This document shows, one piece after another, positions 44,018 through 54,382 of a DNA stretch of 64,000 nucleotides. The position numbers were made by a program, and so were the translations under genes. Origin of the DNA: Streptomyces qinglanensis. Its GTDB lineage: Bacteria; Actinomycetota; Actinomycetes; Streptomycetales; Streptomycetaceae. The stretch is taken from positions 133,384 through 197,383 of the forward strand of contig NZ_FOGO01000013.1 of NCBI RefSeq assembly GCF_900111245.1, read 5' to 3'. The notes under the pieces were generated by a model. The model saw nothing but the letters and a program-made list of their open reading frames with translations, made no database searches and was not told the DNA's origin. Position 1 is the first letter of the stretch; each line of letters opens with the position of its first letter.

Positions 44018-45318
44018 CGGCGCTCATGACCATCCTCGGCATAGTCGTCTTCGTCGTCGGCCTGCTGTTCTCCATCGCCTGGCACGAGTTGGGCCACTTC
44101 TCCACGGCCAAGATGTTCGGCGTCCGGGTGCCGCAGTTCATGGTCGGCTTCGGCCCCACCCTGTGGTCCAAGCACAAGGGCGAGACCGAGTACGGGATCA
44201 AGGCCGTGCCGCTCGGCGGCTACATCCGCATGATCGGCATGTTCCCGCCGGGGGACGACGGCGCCGTGCGGCAGCGCTCCTCCTCGCCGTTCCGCGGCAT
44301 GATCGAGGACGCCCGCTCGGCCGCGTACGAGGAGCTCAAGCCGGGGGACGAGCACCGGATGCTCTACACCCGCAAGCCGTGGAAGCGCGTCGTCGTGATG
44401 TTCGCCGGGCCGTTCATGAACCTGGTGCTGGCCGTGGTGATCTTCCTGCTGGTGCTGATGACCTTCGGCGTCAACACCCAGACCACCACCGTCTCCACGG
44501 TCTCGGAGTGCGTGATCCCCGCCTCGGCGCAGACCGACAAGTGCCCCGAGGGCGCCAAGGACTCCCCGGCCAAGGCCGCCGGGCTGCAGCCGGGTGACAA
44601 GATCGTCTCCTTCGACGGGAAGCGCGTCGAGGACTGGGGCGCACTCCAGCGGAGCATCCGTGACACCACCGGGCCCGCCACCCTGACCGTCGAGCGGGAC
44701 GGCGCGCGGCGCACGCTGCACGCGGACCTGATCGAGAACAAGGTGGCCAAATCCGACGGCCACGGCAGCTATGTGCCCGACGAGTACGTCTCCGCCGGGT
44801 TCCTCGGCTTCACCCCGGCCAGCGGCGTCGTGCAGCAGTCGTTCCCGCAGGCCGTGGACCGGATGGGCGACATGATGGCCAACGGCGTGGAAGCGCTGAT
44901 CGCCCTGCCGGGGAAGGTGCCCGACCTGTGGAACGCGGCCTTCGACGGCGCCGAGCGCAAGCAGGACTCGCCGATGGGCGTGGTGGGCGCGGCCCGGGTC
45001 GGCGGCGAGGTCTTCTCGCTCGACATCCCGCCGAGCCAGCGGGTGGCGACGATGCTCTTCCTGGTGGCCGGGTTCAATCTGAGCCTGTTCCTGTTCAACA
45101 TGCTGCCGCTGCTGCCGCTGGACGGCGGACACATCGCGGGGGCCGTGTGGGAGTCGCTCCGGCGGAATCTGGCCAAGGTCTTCCGGCGGCCCGACCCCGG
45201 CCCCTTCGACGTCGCCAAGCTGATGCCCCTCGCCTACGTGGTGGCCGGGATCTTCCTGTGCTTCACGCTTCTGGTGCTGGTGGCGGACGTGGTCAATCCG
45301 GTCAGACTCACCGGCTGA
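44014..45318 (+). CDS. rseP: Site-2 protease (RseP/RIP family membrane metalloprotease)
   Basis: 434-aa intramembrane zinc protease. The N-terminal helix carries the HELGH zinc motif (about residues 24-28). A membrane-reentrant region and one PDZ domain follow (AAGLQPGDKIVSFDGKRVEDW, about 188-208). The C-terminal helices hold the third ligand in NMLPLLPLDGGHI. These proteases clip anti-sigma factors or signal peptides within the membrane. The dxr-rseP-ispG order is conserved in many actinobacteria. The ATG overlaps the dxr stop (ATGA). Confidence 0.93.
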   Translation: MTALMTILGIVVFVVGLLFSIAWHELGHFSTAKMFGVRVPQFMVGFGPTLWSKHKGETEYGIKAVPLGGYIRMIGMFPPGDDGAVRQRSSSPFRGMIEDARSAAYEELKPGDEHRMLYTRKPWKRVVVMFAGPFMNLVLAVVIFLLVLMTFGVNTQTTTVSTVSECVIPASAQTDKCPEGAKDSPAKAAGLQPGDKIVSFDGKRVEDWGALQRSIRDTTGPATLTVERDGARRTLHADLIENKVAKSDGHGSYVPDEYVSAGFLGFTPASGVVQQSFPQAVDRMGDMMANGVEALIALPGKVPDLWNAAFDGAERKQDSPMGVVGAARVGGEVFSLDIPPSQRVATMLFLVAGFNLSLFLFNMLPLLPLDGGHIAGAVWESLRRNLAKVFRRPDPGPFDVAKLMPLAYVVAGIFLCFTLLVLVADVVNPVRLTG

Positions 45319-45340
45319 CCCGACCCCGGTCCGACACGCG

Positions 45341-45369
45341 GACGCCCATGCGATTCCTGCATGGGCGTC
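45341..45369 (+). terminator. hairpin between rseP and ispG
   Basis: Perfect 11-bp stem (GACGCCCATGC pairs with GCATGGGCGTC) with a 7-nt loop, 22 nt after the rseP stop. The 166-bp gap suggests ispG also has its own promoter. Confidence 0.65.
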
Positions 45370-45484
45370 ATGGAATGCGGCATATTTCCCCGACGATGTG
45401 CCCGGTGCGACGGCAGTGCCGTAATCTCGGGGGCCGGAGCCCGCTGAACCCGGGACTGAACGACACCGTTGGGGTTGCACGCTG

Positions 45485-46642
<1,158 letters not shown>

Positions 46643-46683
46643 GCCCGGCCCGGGACTGCTCCCCGCGGCACCGCAGCCTCGCA

Positions 46684-46717
46684 GCCGCCGCGCGGCCGGA
46701 CACGGCCGTGCGGCGGC
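46684..46717 (+). terminator. ispG terminator
   Basis: 15-bp stem with one G-T wobble (GCCGCCGCGCGGCCG with CGGCCGTGCGGCGGC) and loop GACA, about 40 nt after the ispG stop. Confidence 0.75.
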
Positions 46718-46795
46718 GCGCTGCTGAGCGCCCGGGTACAGTGCCAGCAGATCGTCCCTTACGCCCGCGGGCCGCACGGTGAGGCACCGAGACCG

Positions 46796-47641
46796 TTGTT
46801 GACCACCACCTCCACCAAGGTCGTCGAACCGGCCGAACTGCAGGACGCGCTCGCCGTCCTGCGCCGGGAGCCGGTCAACAACGCGTTCGTCACGGCCCGC
46901 GTGCAGACCGCCGGGCTCGACCCGTGGCGGCTGGGCGGCGAGATGTGGGGCTGGTACCGGGACGGCAGTCTGGAGGCCCTCTGCTACAGCGGCGCCAACC
47001 TCGTCCCGCTGTGCGCGGGCCCCGAGGCCGTCCGCGCGTTCGCCGAGCGGGCGCGCCGCCAGGGCCGCCGCTGCTCGTCCATCGTCGGCCCGGCCGGTCC
47101 GACCGCCGCGCTGTGGTCCTGGCTGGAGCCGCACTGGGGCCCGGCCCGCGAGGTGCGGGCCAACCAGCCGCTGCTGGTCACCGACCGGGTGCCGCCCGAC
47201 GTCCCGCCCGATCCGCTGGTGCGCCGCGTCGCCAAGGACGAGATGGACCTCGTGCTGCCCGCCTGCGTGGCCATGTTCACCGAGGAGGTCGGCGTCTCGC
47301 CGCTCGCCGGGGACGGCGGACTCGTCTACCAGGCACGGGTCGCCGAGCTCGTCGGCACCGGACGCTCCTTCGCCCGCATCGAGGACGGCCGGGTCGTCTT
47401 CAAGGCCGAGATCGGCGCCGTCACCCCCTACGCCTGCCAGATCCAGGGCGTCTGGGTGGCACCGGACCGGCGCGGCGAGGGCCTCTCGGAGACCGGCATG
47501 GCCGCCGTCGTCGACCACGCGCTGCGCGACGTCTCCCCGCTCGTCAGCCTCTACGTCAACGACTTCAACGCGCCCGCCCGCGCCGCCTACCGCCGCGTCG
47601 GCTTCCGTGAGGCCGGCGCGTTCATGAGCGTCCTGTTCTGA
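46796..47641 (+). CDS. GNAT family N-acetyltransferase with DUF4081-like N-domain
   Basis: 281-aa protein. The N-terminal half has the family pattern NAFVTARVQTAGLDPWRLGGEMWGW, SGANLVPLC and RRCSSIVGPAGPTAALW. The C-terminal GNAT fold contains the acetyl-CoA loop QGVWVAPDRRGEGLSETGMAAV and ends LYVNDFNAPARAAYRRVGFRE. Substrate is unknown. The start is an uncommon TTG; two TTG codons in tandem (46796, 46799) are possible. A relative next to ispG is common in streptomycetes. Confidence 0.85.
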   Translation: MLTTTSTKVVEPAELQDALAVLRREPVNNAFVTARVQTAGLDPWRLGGEMWGWYRDGSLEALCYSGANLVPLCAGPEAVRAFAERARRQGRRCSSIVGPAGPTAALWSWLEPHWGPAREVRANQPLLVTDRVPPDVPPDPLVRRVAKDEMDLVLPACVAMFTEEVGVSPLAGDGGLVYQARVAELVGTGRSFARIEDGRVVFKAEIGAVTPYACQIQGVWVAPDRRGEGLSETGMAAVVDHALRDVSPLVSLYVNDFNAPARAAYRRVGFREAGAFMSVLF

Positions 47642-47713
47642 GCCCGCCCGCCGGTGCGACCGCGCTGCGCGGCCTCTTCGCGCGGGCCCGGCCGAGGAAG
47701 TAGCCTCCCGGCC

Positions 47714-48283
47714 ATGCCGCACACAGCCGGGAGATCGCTCCCGGACCCCCGGAGCGTGGTCACCGGCCCGCTCGACCTCGCCGTCCGCGTCGACGAGGCG
47801 CTGGCCGTCCAGGCCGTCGCCTTCGGACTGACCGACGACGAGATCGGCATCCGCAGGCACATCGTGCTGCGGCACATGGCCTCGCCGGGTGCGCGGGCGC
47901 TGGGCGCCGCGACCGAGGAGGGCCGGCTGGTCGGCTTCGTCTACGGGATGCCGAACGACCGCTCCCAGTGGTGGTCGACGGTGGTGGAGCCCTACCTGCG
48001 CCGGCACGGCTGCCAGGACTGGCTGGACGACACCTTCGTGATCACGGAGCTGCATGTGCACCCCGCCTTCCAGCACCGCGGCATCGGACGCGAGCTGATC
48101 ACCCGGCTCACCGACGCCGCCACCGAACCGCGGTCCCTGCTGTCGGCCCTCGACCTCGACAGCCCGGCCCGCGCCCTCTACCGCAGCCTGGGATACCGCG
48201 ACCTGGCCCGCCGGGTGCAGTTCCCCAGCGCCCCGCAGCCGTACGCGGTCATGGGCGCGTGGCTGCCGCTGGCGCGGGCCTGA
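47714..48283 (+). CDS. GNAT family N-acetyltransferase
   Basis: 189-aa acetyltransferase. The CoA-binding stretch is ITELHVHPAFQHRGIGRELITRL, followed by LLSALDLDSPARALYRSLGYRD. ATG 47714 begins MPHTAGRSLPDP. The GAGGAAG upstream is about 14 nt away, so initiation may be weak or leaderless. It is a separate gene from the preceding GNAT protein and its substrate cannot be predicted. Confidence 0.82.
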   Translation: MPHTAGRSLPDPRSVVTGPLDLAVRVDEALAVQAVAFGLTDDEIGIRRHIVLRHMASPGARALGAATEEGRLVGFVYGMPNDRSQWWSTVVEPYLRRHGCQDWLDDTFVITELHVHPAFQHRGIGRELITRLTDAATEPRSLLSALDLDSPARALYRSLGYRDLARRVQFPSAPQPYAVMGAWLPLARA

Positions 48284-48313
48284 GCCGGGCGGCCGGCACA
48301 GCCGCCGCCCGGC
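48284..48313 (+). terminator. hairpin between GNAT gene and proS
   Basis: Perfect 10-bp stem (GCCGGGCGGC pairs with GCCGCCCGGC) with a 10-nt loop, immediately at the gene end. Confidence 0.6.
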
Positions 48314-48405
48314 ATCTCGTTTCCGTGCTGCCGGTCCGGGCCGATAGGCTCCGTGGCGACGTGTTCCGTCACTCATCGCGAGTACAGCCCCGAGCAGGAG
48401 TCCCC

Positions 48406-50115
48406 ATGGCAGCCCGTGTCCAGCGTTTGTCCAGGTCGATGCTGAAGACGCTGCGTGACGACCCGGCCGACGCGGAGACACTCAGCCACAAGCTGCTGGT
48501 CCGTGCCGGATTCGTGCGCCGCACCGCAGCCGGGATCTGGACGTGGCTCCCGCTGGGCAAGCAGGTGCTGGAGAACGTCACCCGCGTCGTCCGCGAGGAG
48601 ATGGACGCCATCGGCGGCCAGGAGGTACTGCTCCCGGCGCTGCTGCCCAAGGAGCCCTACGAGGTTTCCGGCCGCTACGAGGAGTACGGCGACCTGCTCT
48701 TCCGTCTCAAGGACCGGAAGGGCGGCGACTACCTGCTCGGCCCCACGCACGAGGAGATCTTCACCCAGGTCGTCAAGGACCAGTGCACCTCGTACAAGGA
48801 CCTGCCGGTCACGGTCTACCAGATCCAGACCAAGTACCGCGACGAGGCCCGCCCCCGCTCCGGCATCCTGCGCGGGCGCGAGTTCACCATGAAGGACTCC
48901 TACTCCTTCGACGTCTCCGACGAGGGCCTGGCCGAGTCCTACGCCGCGCACCGCGTCGCCTACCGGCGCATCTTCGAGCGCCTGGGCCTGGACTACCGCA
49001 TCGTCTCGGCGGTCTCCGGGGCCATGGGCGGCTCCGCCTCGGAGGAGTTCCTGGCGCCCGCCGCGGCCGGCGAGGACACCTTCGTGCAGTGCCCGCAGTG
49101 CGGCTACGCGGCGAACACCGAGGCCGTCTCGGTCACGCTCCAGCCCGCCTCGACCGAGGGCCACGACCCGGTCGAGAAGCTGGACACCCCCGACACGCCC
49201 ACCATCGAGGCGCTCGCCGCGCACCTGGGCGTGCCCGCCTCGGCGACCCTGAAGAACCTGCTGGTCAAGGTGGACGGCGAGATCACCGCGGTCGGCGTCC
49301 CCGGCGACCGCGAGGTGGATCTGGGCAAGCTCGGCGAGCAGCTCGCACCCGCCACCGTCGAACTGGTCACCGCGGAGGACTTCGAGGGCCGCCGGGACCT
49401 GGTCCGCGGCTACGTGGGACCGCAGGGCGGCATGGCCGGCAAGGCGTTCCGCTACCTCGCCGACCCGCGGGTGGCGCCCGGCACCTCCTGGATCACGGGC
49501 GCCAACGAGGAGGGCCGGCACGCCCGCAACGTGGTCTGCGGACGGGACTTCGAGGTCGACCAGTACCTCGACGTCGTCGTGGTCGAGCCGGGCGACCCCT
49601 GCCCGGAGTGCGGCGCCGGCATCGAGCTGGACCGCGCCATCGAGATCGGCCACATCTTCCAGCTCGGCCGCAAGTACGCCGACGCGTTCGAGCTCGACGT
49701 GCTCGGCAAGGACGGCAAGCCGGTCCGCGTGACGATGGGCTCCTACGGCATCGGCGTCTCGCGCGCCGTGGCCGCGCTGGCCGAGCAGCACGCCGACGAG
49801 CACGGCCTGTACTGGCCGCGCGAGGTGGCGCCCGCCGATGTGCACGTGGTCGCGGCGGGCAAGGCGCAGCAGACCGAGGCCGCGCTGGAGATCGCCGACC
49901 GGCTCGGCGCCGCGGGCGTCCGGGTGCTGGTGGACGACCGCACGAGCGTCTCCCCGGGGGTGAAGTTCACCGACGCCGAACTGATCGGGGTGCCGACCAT
50001 CCTGATCGCCGGGCGGGGCATCAAGGACGGCCGCGTGGAGCTCAAGGACCGGCGCACCGGCGAGCGCGAGGAGCTCCCGGTCGAGGAGGCCCTCGCGCGG
50101 CTCACCCAGGGCTGA
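48406..50115 (+). CDS. proS: Prolyl-tRNA synthetase (bacterial long type)
   Basis: 569-aa class II synthetase charging tRNA-Pro. Motif 2-type region is KYRDEARPRSGILRGREFTMKDSYSF and motif 3 is TMGSYGIGVSRAVAALAEQH. The INS editing domain lies between them (about residues 230-400, including AHLGVPASATLKNLLVKVDG). A C-terminal anticodon-binding domain (VRVLVDDRTSVSPGVKFTDAELIGVP) completes it. ATG 48406 with AGGAG 5 nt upstream. A frame open further upstream is not the gene start. Confidence 0.96.
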   Translation: MAARVQRLSRSMLKTLRDDPADAETLSHKLLVRAGFVRRTAAGIWTWLPLGKQVLENVTRVVREEMDAIGGQEVLLPALLPKEPYEVSGRYEEYGDLLFRLKDRKGGDYLLGPTHEEIFTQVVKDQCTSYKDLPVTVYQIQTKYRDEARPRSGILRGREFTMKDSYSFDVSDEGLAESYAAHRVAYRRIFERLGLDYRIVSAVSGAMGGSASEEFLAPAAAGEDTFVQCPQCGYAANTEAVSVTLQPASTEGHDPVEKLDTPDTPTIEALAAHLGVPASATLKNLLVKVDGEITAVGVPGDREVDLGKLGEQLAPATVELVTAEDFEGRRDLVRGYVGPQGGMAGKAFRYLADPRVAPGTSWITGANEEGRHARNVVCGRDFEVDQYLDVVVVEPGDPCPECGAGIELDRAIEIGHIFQLGRKYADAFELDVLGKDGKPVRVTMGSYGIGVSRAVAALAEQHADEHGLYWPREVAPADVHVVAAGKAQQTEAALEIADRLGAAGVRVLVDDRTSVSPGVKFTDAELIGVPTILIAGRGIKDGRVELKDRRTGEREELPVEEALARLTQG

Positions 50116-50139
50116 CCGCGCTCACCGGGCACTGACCTG

Positions 50140-50176
50140 GTCCGGCCCGGTGCGGGATCTCCGCACCGGGCCGGAC
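50140..50176. terminator. bidirectional terminator proS / APH-like
   Basis: Perfect 16-bp stem (GTCCGGCCCGGTGCGG pairs with CCGCACCGGGCCGGAC) with loop GATCT, filling the 64-bp gap between convergent genes. Confidence 0.88.
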
Positions 50177-50179
50177 GCG

Positions 50180-51133
50180 TCACAGCCAGGCCGCGAACTC
50201 CAGCAGCATCTCCGCGTCCGCGGTGCCGCCGCCCGCGTACTGCCGGCACGCGGACTCGACCGCGCGGTAGAGCGTCCAGTGCCGCACCCGTTCGCGCGGC
50301 ACGTCCAGCGAGTCGGCGAGCTTGTTGACGCGGCGACGGGTGGCGGCCGGGGCCCCGCTGGAGGCCATCAGGTCGTGCAGCCGGTCGCGCACCAGCCGGG
50401 CCAGGTCGTAGGCGGGCTCGCCCACCAGAGGATCGGGTCCCACCGTCAGCCAGTGCGCCCGCTCGCCGGAGCCGGCGGCGGCCAGCACGGCACCCTGGCG
50501 GAAGTCCCCGTGCAGCAGCACCGCCTCGCCCTCGGCTGGTTCGGCCAGCATCGCCGCGCGCGCCTCCAGCGCAGCGGCCACCAGCGGTTCGGCGTCCGGG
50601 GGCACCGAGGAACGCATCTGCGCCGCCTCCTGCGCGGTGTGCTCGGCGACCGTCTCCAGGCCGTGGCCCGCGGGCGGCGGCACCCACAGCCGCCGCACCA
50701 CCGAGACCGCCTCCAGCGTCGCCTTGGCCTCCGCCAGCGACCGCAACGACACCTCGCAGCGCAGCCGCTCCAGCAGCAGTACGCCCTCCTCCGGCGCTGC
50801 CCGCAGCACCCGTACGGCACCGAGCCCGTGCCAGGCGGTCAGCGCCGCGTACTCGCGCGCGGTCCGCACCTGCGCGGGCGCCCCGTCCGGCGCCGGCAGC
50901 TTGAGGGCCGCCGGGGTGCCGTCGGCCTGCCGCACCAGCACCACCACGCTGCTGCGCCCGCCCGGAGTCACCACCCGTTCGGCCTCCAGCTCCCACTCCC
51001 GGAGCCACCGCTCCAGCAGTGCGGGGAGCTCCCGCAGCCAGTTCTGCGCCGCAGCGACCGCAGGGGCGCCCGGCTGGGCGGCCAGCGCGCGCGACAGCCG
51101 CTGCGGGGGTTCGAGGGGCAGCACGGAAGCCAT
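50180..51133 (-). CDS. Aminoglycoside phosphotransferase-fold (APH) protein
   Basis: 317-aa kinase-like protein. The catalytic loop reads LLHGDFRQGAVL, a variant of the family HGDLHPGN in which the distal Asn is missing. The metal Asp is in GEPAYDLARLV. It could phosphorylate a small molecule or be inactive. ATG 51133 begins MASVLPLEPPQR. It is 73 bp downstream of the DUF4439 gene on the same strand. No resistance function is implied. Confidence 0.78.
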   Translation of the reverse strand: MASVLPLEPPQRLSRALAAQPGAPAVAAAQNWLRELPALLERWLREWELEAERVVTPGGRSSVVVLVRQADGTPAALKLPAPDGAPAQVRTAREYAALTAWHGLGAVRVLRAAPEEGVLLLERLRCEVSLRSLAEAKATLEAVSVVRRLWVPPPAGHGLETVAEHTAQEAAQMRSSVPPDAEPLVAAALEARAAMLAEPAEGEAVLLHGDFRQGAVLAAAGSGERAHWLTVGPDPLVGEPAYDLARLVRDRLHDLMASSGAPAATRRRVNKLADSLDVPRERVRHWTLYRAVESACRQYAGGGTADAEMLLEFAAWL

Positions 51134-51206
51134 TCCGGACGGGCCTTTCGTCAGGACTCTCGGGAGCATTCTCGGGGGGTGCGCACGGACCGCGCGCACG
51201 GCGGGA

Positions 51207-51686
51207 TCACAGCGCGCCGGGGACGGCCGAGCCGTCCGGCGCCCCCGAGGGGGAGGCCGGTGAGTCCCCGGCGCCCAGCTCGGTCAGGCCCGGGAAGGCC
51301 ACCCCGCCGCCCTTCCAGCGGACGGAGCGGACCGCGGCCTCGCGCAGTGCGTCGGCAGCCGTGCGCCGCCGTGCCCCCTCGCTTGCCCGCACCAGGTCCG
51401 CGTACACCCCGGCGACGCGGTCCTCCAACTGGGCGGCGAGCCGCACGGCCGCCGCGCTGTCCGGGACGGCGAAGGGCAGCGCGTAGGCGGCGGCGGCCGG
51501 TTCCGGCTCGCCGCCCAGCGCGCGGACGGTGCGGCGCAGCACGTCCCGGCGCGCCCGGTGCGCCTCGTAGCACTCCCGGGCCTCGCCCCTGCGGTCCTCG
51601 TCGATCCGGCCGCCGACGACCCCGTAGCCGTAGACGGCGGCATGCTCGGCGCGCAACGCCGCCTGCGCAGCGGTCAGTTCCGTCAT
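51207..51686 (-). CDS. Ferritin-like DUF4439 protein
   Basis: 159-aa all-helical protein matching the four-helix ferritin-like DUF4439 pattern: ALRAEHAAVYGYGVVGGRI, EARECYEAHRARRDVLRRTV and ALPFAVPDSAAAVRLAAQLED. Glu/His pairs (E14-H15 and E40-H42 approximately) could bind metal. Function is unknown. Its ATG overlaps the stop of the upstream lipoprotein gene (ATGA), so the two proteins are made together. Confidence 0.82.
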   Translation of the reverse strand: MTELTAAQAALRAEHAAVYGYGVVGGRIDEDRRGEARECYEAHRARRDVLRRTVRALGGEPEPAAAAYALPFAVPDSAAAVRLAAQLEDRVAGVYADLVRASEGARRRTAADALREAAVRSVRWKGGGVAFPGLTELGAGDSPASPSGAPDGSAVPGAL

Positions 51687-52390
51687 CCCTCCGCCGCCCT
51701 CTCCCGGCGCGGCCCGGCCTCGTCGGCCATGCCGTCGTCCGCGCTCCCGCCGTCGTCTCCGCTGCCGGTGTCCTTGCCCCGCTGGTCGAGGAGGTATCCG
51801 TGCGCCGAGCCGCAGGCGGCCACCGAGGCGAGCAGCCGGGCGAGCTCGGGCGGCGCACCGTCCAGTGCCTTGGTGCGGGTGTCGGCCAACTGCCGTTCCG
51901 CCCTGGCCAGCGCCGCGAGCGCCGCTTCGGGGCTCTTTGGCACGGAGGCGGTGTCCGGGCCGGGCGGGCCTTCGGAGGCGCCGGTGCGCCCGCCTGGCTG
52001 CACGGAGCGGTCGGTGCCCGGCGCGCCGGAGGGGCTGCGGGAGCCGCGCGCGCCGGGGGAGGGGGACCGGGTGCCGGGCTCCCCGTCGCGCAGCACCCGC
52101 ACGTGGCGGAGGACCTCCTCGCGCAGCGGCCGCAGCGGTGCGGCCAGTGCCGGGTGCACCTTGGTCGTGCCGTCGTAGCGGGCCAGCAGGTGTTCGCTGT
52201 CGCGGGCCGCGCTGCTGCGCAGCCGCCGTGCCGCGTCCGCACCGGCGCCGTCGGCGTCTCCCGCCGCCTCCCCGCTGGTGCATGCAGCGAGGAGCGGCAG
52301 CCCGAACGCCGCGCCGGTGGTGCCCAGGGCGCCGGTCAGCAGCGCTCTGCGGCGCGGCCGCGCCGCCGCCGGTGACGGCATCAGCGACAT
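51683..52390 (-). CDS. Tat-exported lipoprotein of unknown function
   Basis: 235-aa protein. A twin-arginine motif (PRRRALLTG) is followed by a hydrophobic run and lipobox LLAAC, so it is exported folded and lipidated. The body is helical and Ala/Arg-rich (RRLRSSAARDSEHLLARYDG, LARAERQLADTRTKALDG) with a Pro/Ser/Gly linker in the middle. It may be ferritin-like, as is its neighbour. ATG 52390 follows AGGGAG 5-6 nt upstream. First gene of a three-gene reverse-strand set. Confidence 0.78.
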   Translation of the reverse strand: MSLMPSPAAARPRRRALLTGALGTTGAAFGLPLLAACTSGEAAGDADGAGADAARRLRSSAARDSEHLLARYDGTTKVHPALAAPLRPLREEVLRHVRVLRDGEPGTRSPSPGARGSRSPSGAPGTDRSVQPGGRTGASEGPPGPDTASVPKSPEAALAALARAERQLADTRTKALDGAPPELARLLASVAACGSAHGYLLDQRGKDTGSGDDGGSADDGMADEAGPRRERAAEG

Positions 52391-52694
52391 GTGCACTCCC
52401 TGGATGTGGGCGAACGGACGGCCAGACGGACTGCGGCCTCGCCCGGGTTCGTGACCGCGGTGGCGCGCCGGTCACGCCCCGCGAGGGTACCCGGGGTTCT
52501 TCCCGCGGCTGCCCGCGGCCACCCCTGCCGGCCCGGGTCCGCACCCGGACGCCGCACACAGCGGTGAGGCTGCGCACAGCCGTGCGTTGCGCCACCGGGT
52601 CGGCGCAGCGCGCCACAGACGATAGGCTTGGGCGGCGACACGCCCTTGTCACAAGGCCCCCTACAACAGCACACGCGGCCGAGGAGTCACCCGG
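52391..52694. other. 304-bp divergent gap between lipoprotein and rimP
   Basis: Should contain both promoters. I see a TAGGCT near 52623 without a matching -35, and a small symmetric CTTGT-CACAAG at about 52646-52656. No other convincing structure. Confidence 0.5.
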
Positions 52695-53252
52695 ATGAGC
52701 ACCACCCAGAGCGAGAGGCTGCGCGGACTGCTGGAACCGCTCGTCAGCAAGAGGGGGTTGGATCTCGAAGAGATCGATGTGACCCCGGCGGGAAAGCGGC
52801 GCGTCCTGCGTGTCGTGGTGGACGCCGACGACGGGGTCCAACTGGACACCTGCGCGGAGCTGAGCCGCGCCTGTTCCGAAGTGCTCGACGAGAGCGACGC
52901 GATGGGCGGCGCCCCGTACGTGCTGGAAGTCACTTCTCCCGGGGCCGACCGGCCGCTGAGCGAGCTGCGGCACTACCGCCGCGCCGTCGGGCGGCTGGTG
53001 AAGGCGCAGCTCACCGATGCCGCCGGCGGCGGGGAGCTGACCGCCCGCCTGACCGCTGTCGACGACGAGGGCCTCGACCTGGAGGTGCCCGGGGTCAAGG
53101 GGCGCAAGCCCACCGCCCGCAGGCTCGCCTTCGACGAGATCGCCAAGGCGCGGGTCGAGATCGAGTTCAACCCCAAGGCCGCACAGCAGCGGCGCATGTC
53201 CGCGGACGGCGACGCCGAAGCCGCCGGGAACGAGAACGAGGAGGAGGCGTAG
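52695..53252 (+). CDS. rimP: Ribosome maturation factor RimP
   Basis: 185-aa factor for 30S assembly. The RimP pattern is clear: LRGLLEPLVSKRGLDLEEID, VDADDGVQLDTCAELSRACSEVLDE and VLEVTSPGADRPLSELRHYRRAVGRLV, with a C-terminal Sm-like barrel. The acidic tail (GDAEAAGNENEEEA) is variable. It heads the rimP-nusA-ylxR-infB cluster; nusA begins 2 nt after its stop. Confidence 0.95.
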   Translation: MSTTQSERLRGLLEPLVSKRGLDLEEIDVTPAGKRRVLRVVVDADDGVQLDTCAELSRACSEVLDESDAMGGAPYVLEVTSPGADRPLSELRHYRRAVGRLVKAQLTDAAGGGELTARLTAVDDEGLDLEVPGVKGRKPTARRLAFDEIAKARVEIEFNPKAAQQRRMSADGDAEAAGNENEEEA

Positions 53253-53254
53253 CC

Positions 53255-54277
53255 GTGGACATCGACATGAGTGCCCTGCGCGGGCTGGTCAGGGAGAAGG
53301 AGATCTCGCTCGACCTGCTGGTCGAGGCGATCGAGTCGGCCCTCCTCATCGCGTACCACCGCACGGAGGGCAGCAGGCGCGACGCGCGCGTGGAGCTGGA
53401 CCGCAAGACGGGCCACGTCACGGTGTGGGCCAAGGAGAGCGCCGAGGAGCTCGAAGAGGGCGCGGAGCCGCGGGAGTTCGACGACACTCCCACCGGGTTC
53501 GGCCGGATCGCCGCGACGACGGCCAAGCAGGTCATCCTGCAGCGGCTGCGGGACGCCGAGGAGGAGGTCACCTTCGGCGAGTACGCGGGCCGCGAGGGCG
53601 ACGTCGTGGCGGGCGTCGTCCAGCAGGGCAAGGACCCCAAGAGCGTGCTGGTGGACATCGGCAAGCTGGAGGCCATCCTGCCGCCGCAGGAGCAGGTGCC
53701 CGGGGAGGAGTACGGGCACGGCACCCGGCTGCGGACCTACGTGGTCCGGGTGGTCAAGGGCGTGCGCGGCCCCTCGGTGACGCTGTCGCGCACCCACCCC
53801 AACCTGGTCAAGAAGCTCTTCGAGCTGGAGGTCCCGGAGATCGCGGACGGCTCGGTGGAGATCTCGGCCATCGCCCGCGAGGCGGGTCACCGCACCAAGA
53901 TCGCTGTACGGTCGGCCCGCTCCGGGCTCAACGCCAAGGGCGCCTGCATCGGCCCGATGGGCGGCCGGGTGCGCAACGTGATGGCGGAGTTGCACGGTGA
54001 GAAGATCGACATCGTGGACTGGTCCGAGGACCCGGCCGAGCTGGTCGCCAACGCCCTCTCCCCGGCGCGGGTGAGCAAGGTCGAGATCCTCGACCTCGCG
54101 GCCCGGTCCGCCCGGGTCACCGTGCCCGACTACCAGCTCTCGCTGGCGATCGGCAAGGAAGGGCAGAACGCCCGGCTCGCCGCGCGCCTCACCGGCTGGC
54201 GCATCGACATCCGCCCGGACACCGCCGACGCGGCAGGGGACGAACCGGCTCCGGAGCGCCCCGCCGAGCACAGCTGA
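53255..54277 (+). CDS. nusA: Transcription termination/antitermination factor NusA
   Basis: 340-aa RNA-polymerase-binding protein, short (no acidic repeats) as in other actinobacteria. The N-terminal domain has REKEISLDLLVEAIESALLIAY. An S1 domain follows (DVVAGVVQQGKDPKSVLVDIG), then two KH domains (GACIGPMGGRVRNVMAELHGEKIDIV and LSLAIGKEGQNARLAARLTGW). GTG 53255 follows GAGGAGGCGTAG. Probably co-transcribed with rimP. Confidence 0.96.
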   Translation: MDIDMSALRGLVREKEISLDLLVEAIESALLIAYHRTEGSRRDARVELDRKTGHVTVWAKESAEELEEGAEPREFDDTPTGFGRIAATTAKQVILQRLRDAEEEVTFGEYAGREGDVVAGVVQQGKDPKSVLVDIGKLEAILPPQEQVPGEEYGHGTRLRTYVVRVVKGVRGPSVTLSRTHPNLVKKLFELEVPEIADGSVEISAIAREAGHRTKIAVRSARSGLNAKGACIGPMGGRVRNVMAELHGEKIDIVDWSEDPAELVANALSPARVSKVEILDLAARSARVTVPDYQLSLAIGKEGQNARLAARLTGWRIDIRPDTADAAGDEPAPERPAEHS

Positions 54278-54382
54278 ACCGGGACCGGTCCGGTCACCGC
54301 GCGCGGTCGGATGCGCACGGACCGGATCGCCGACGACTGACGGTGCCCTTACCCCCCAACGGGTTTCGGGGCTTCGGGGAGG

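Noticed and set aside
50180..51133. Antibiotic-resistance aminoglycoside kinase
   Set aside because: The fold matches APH, but the catalytic-loop Asn is absent and the neighbours give no resistance context. Kept as APH-fold protein only.
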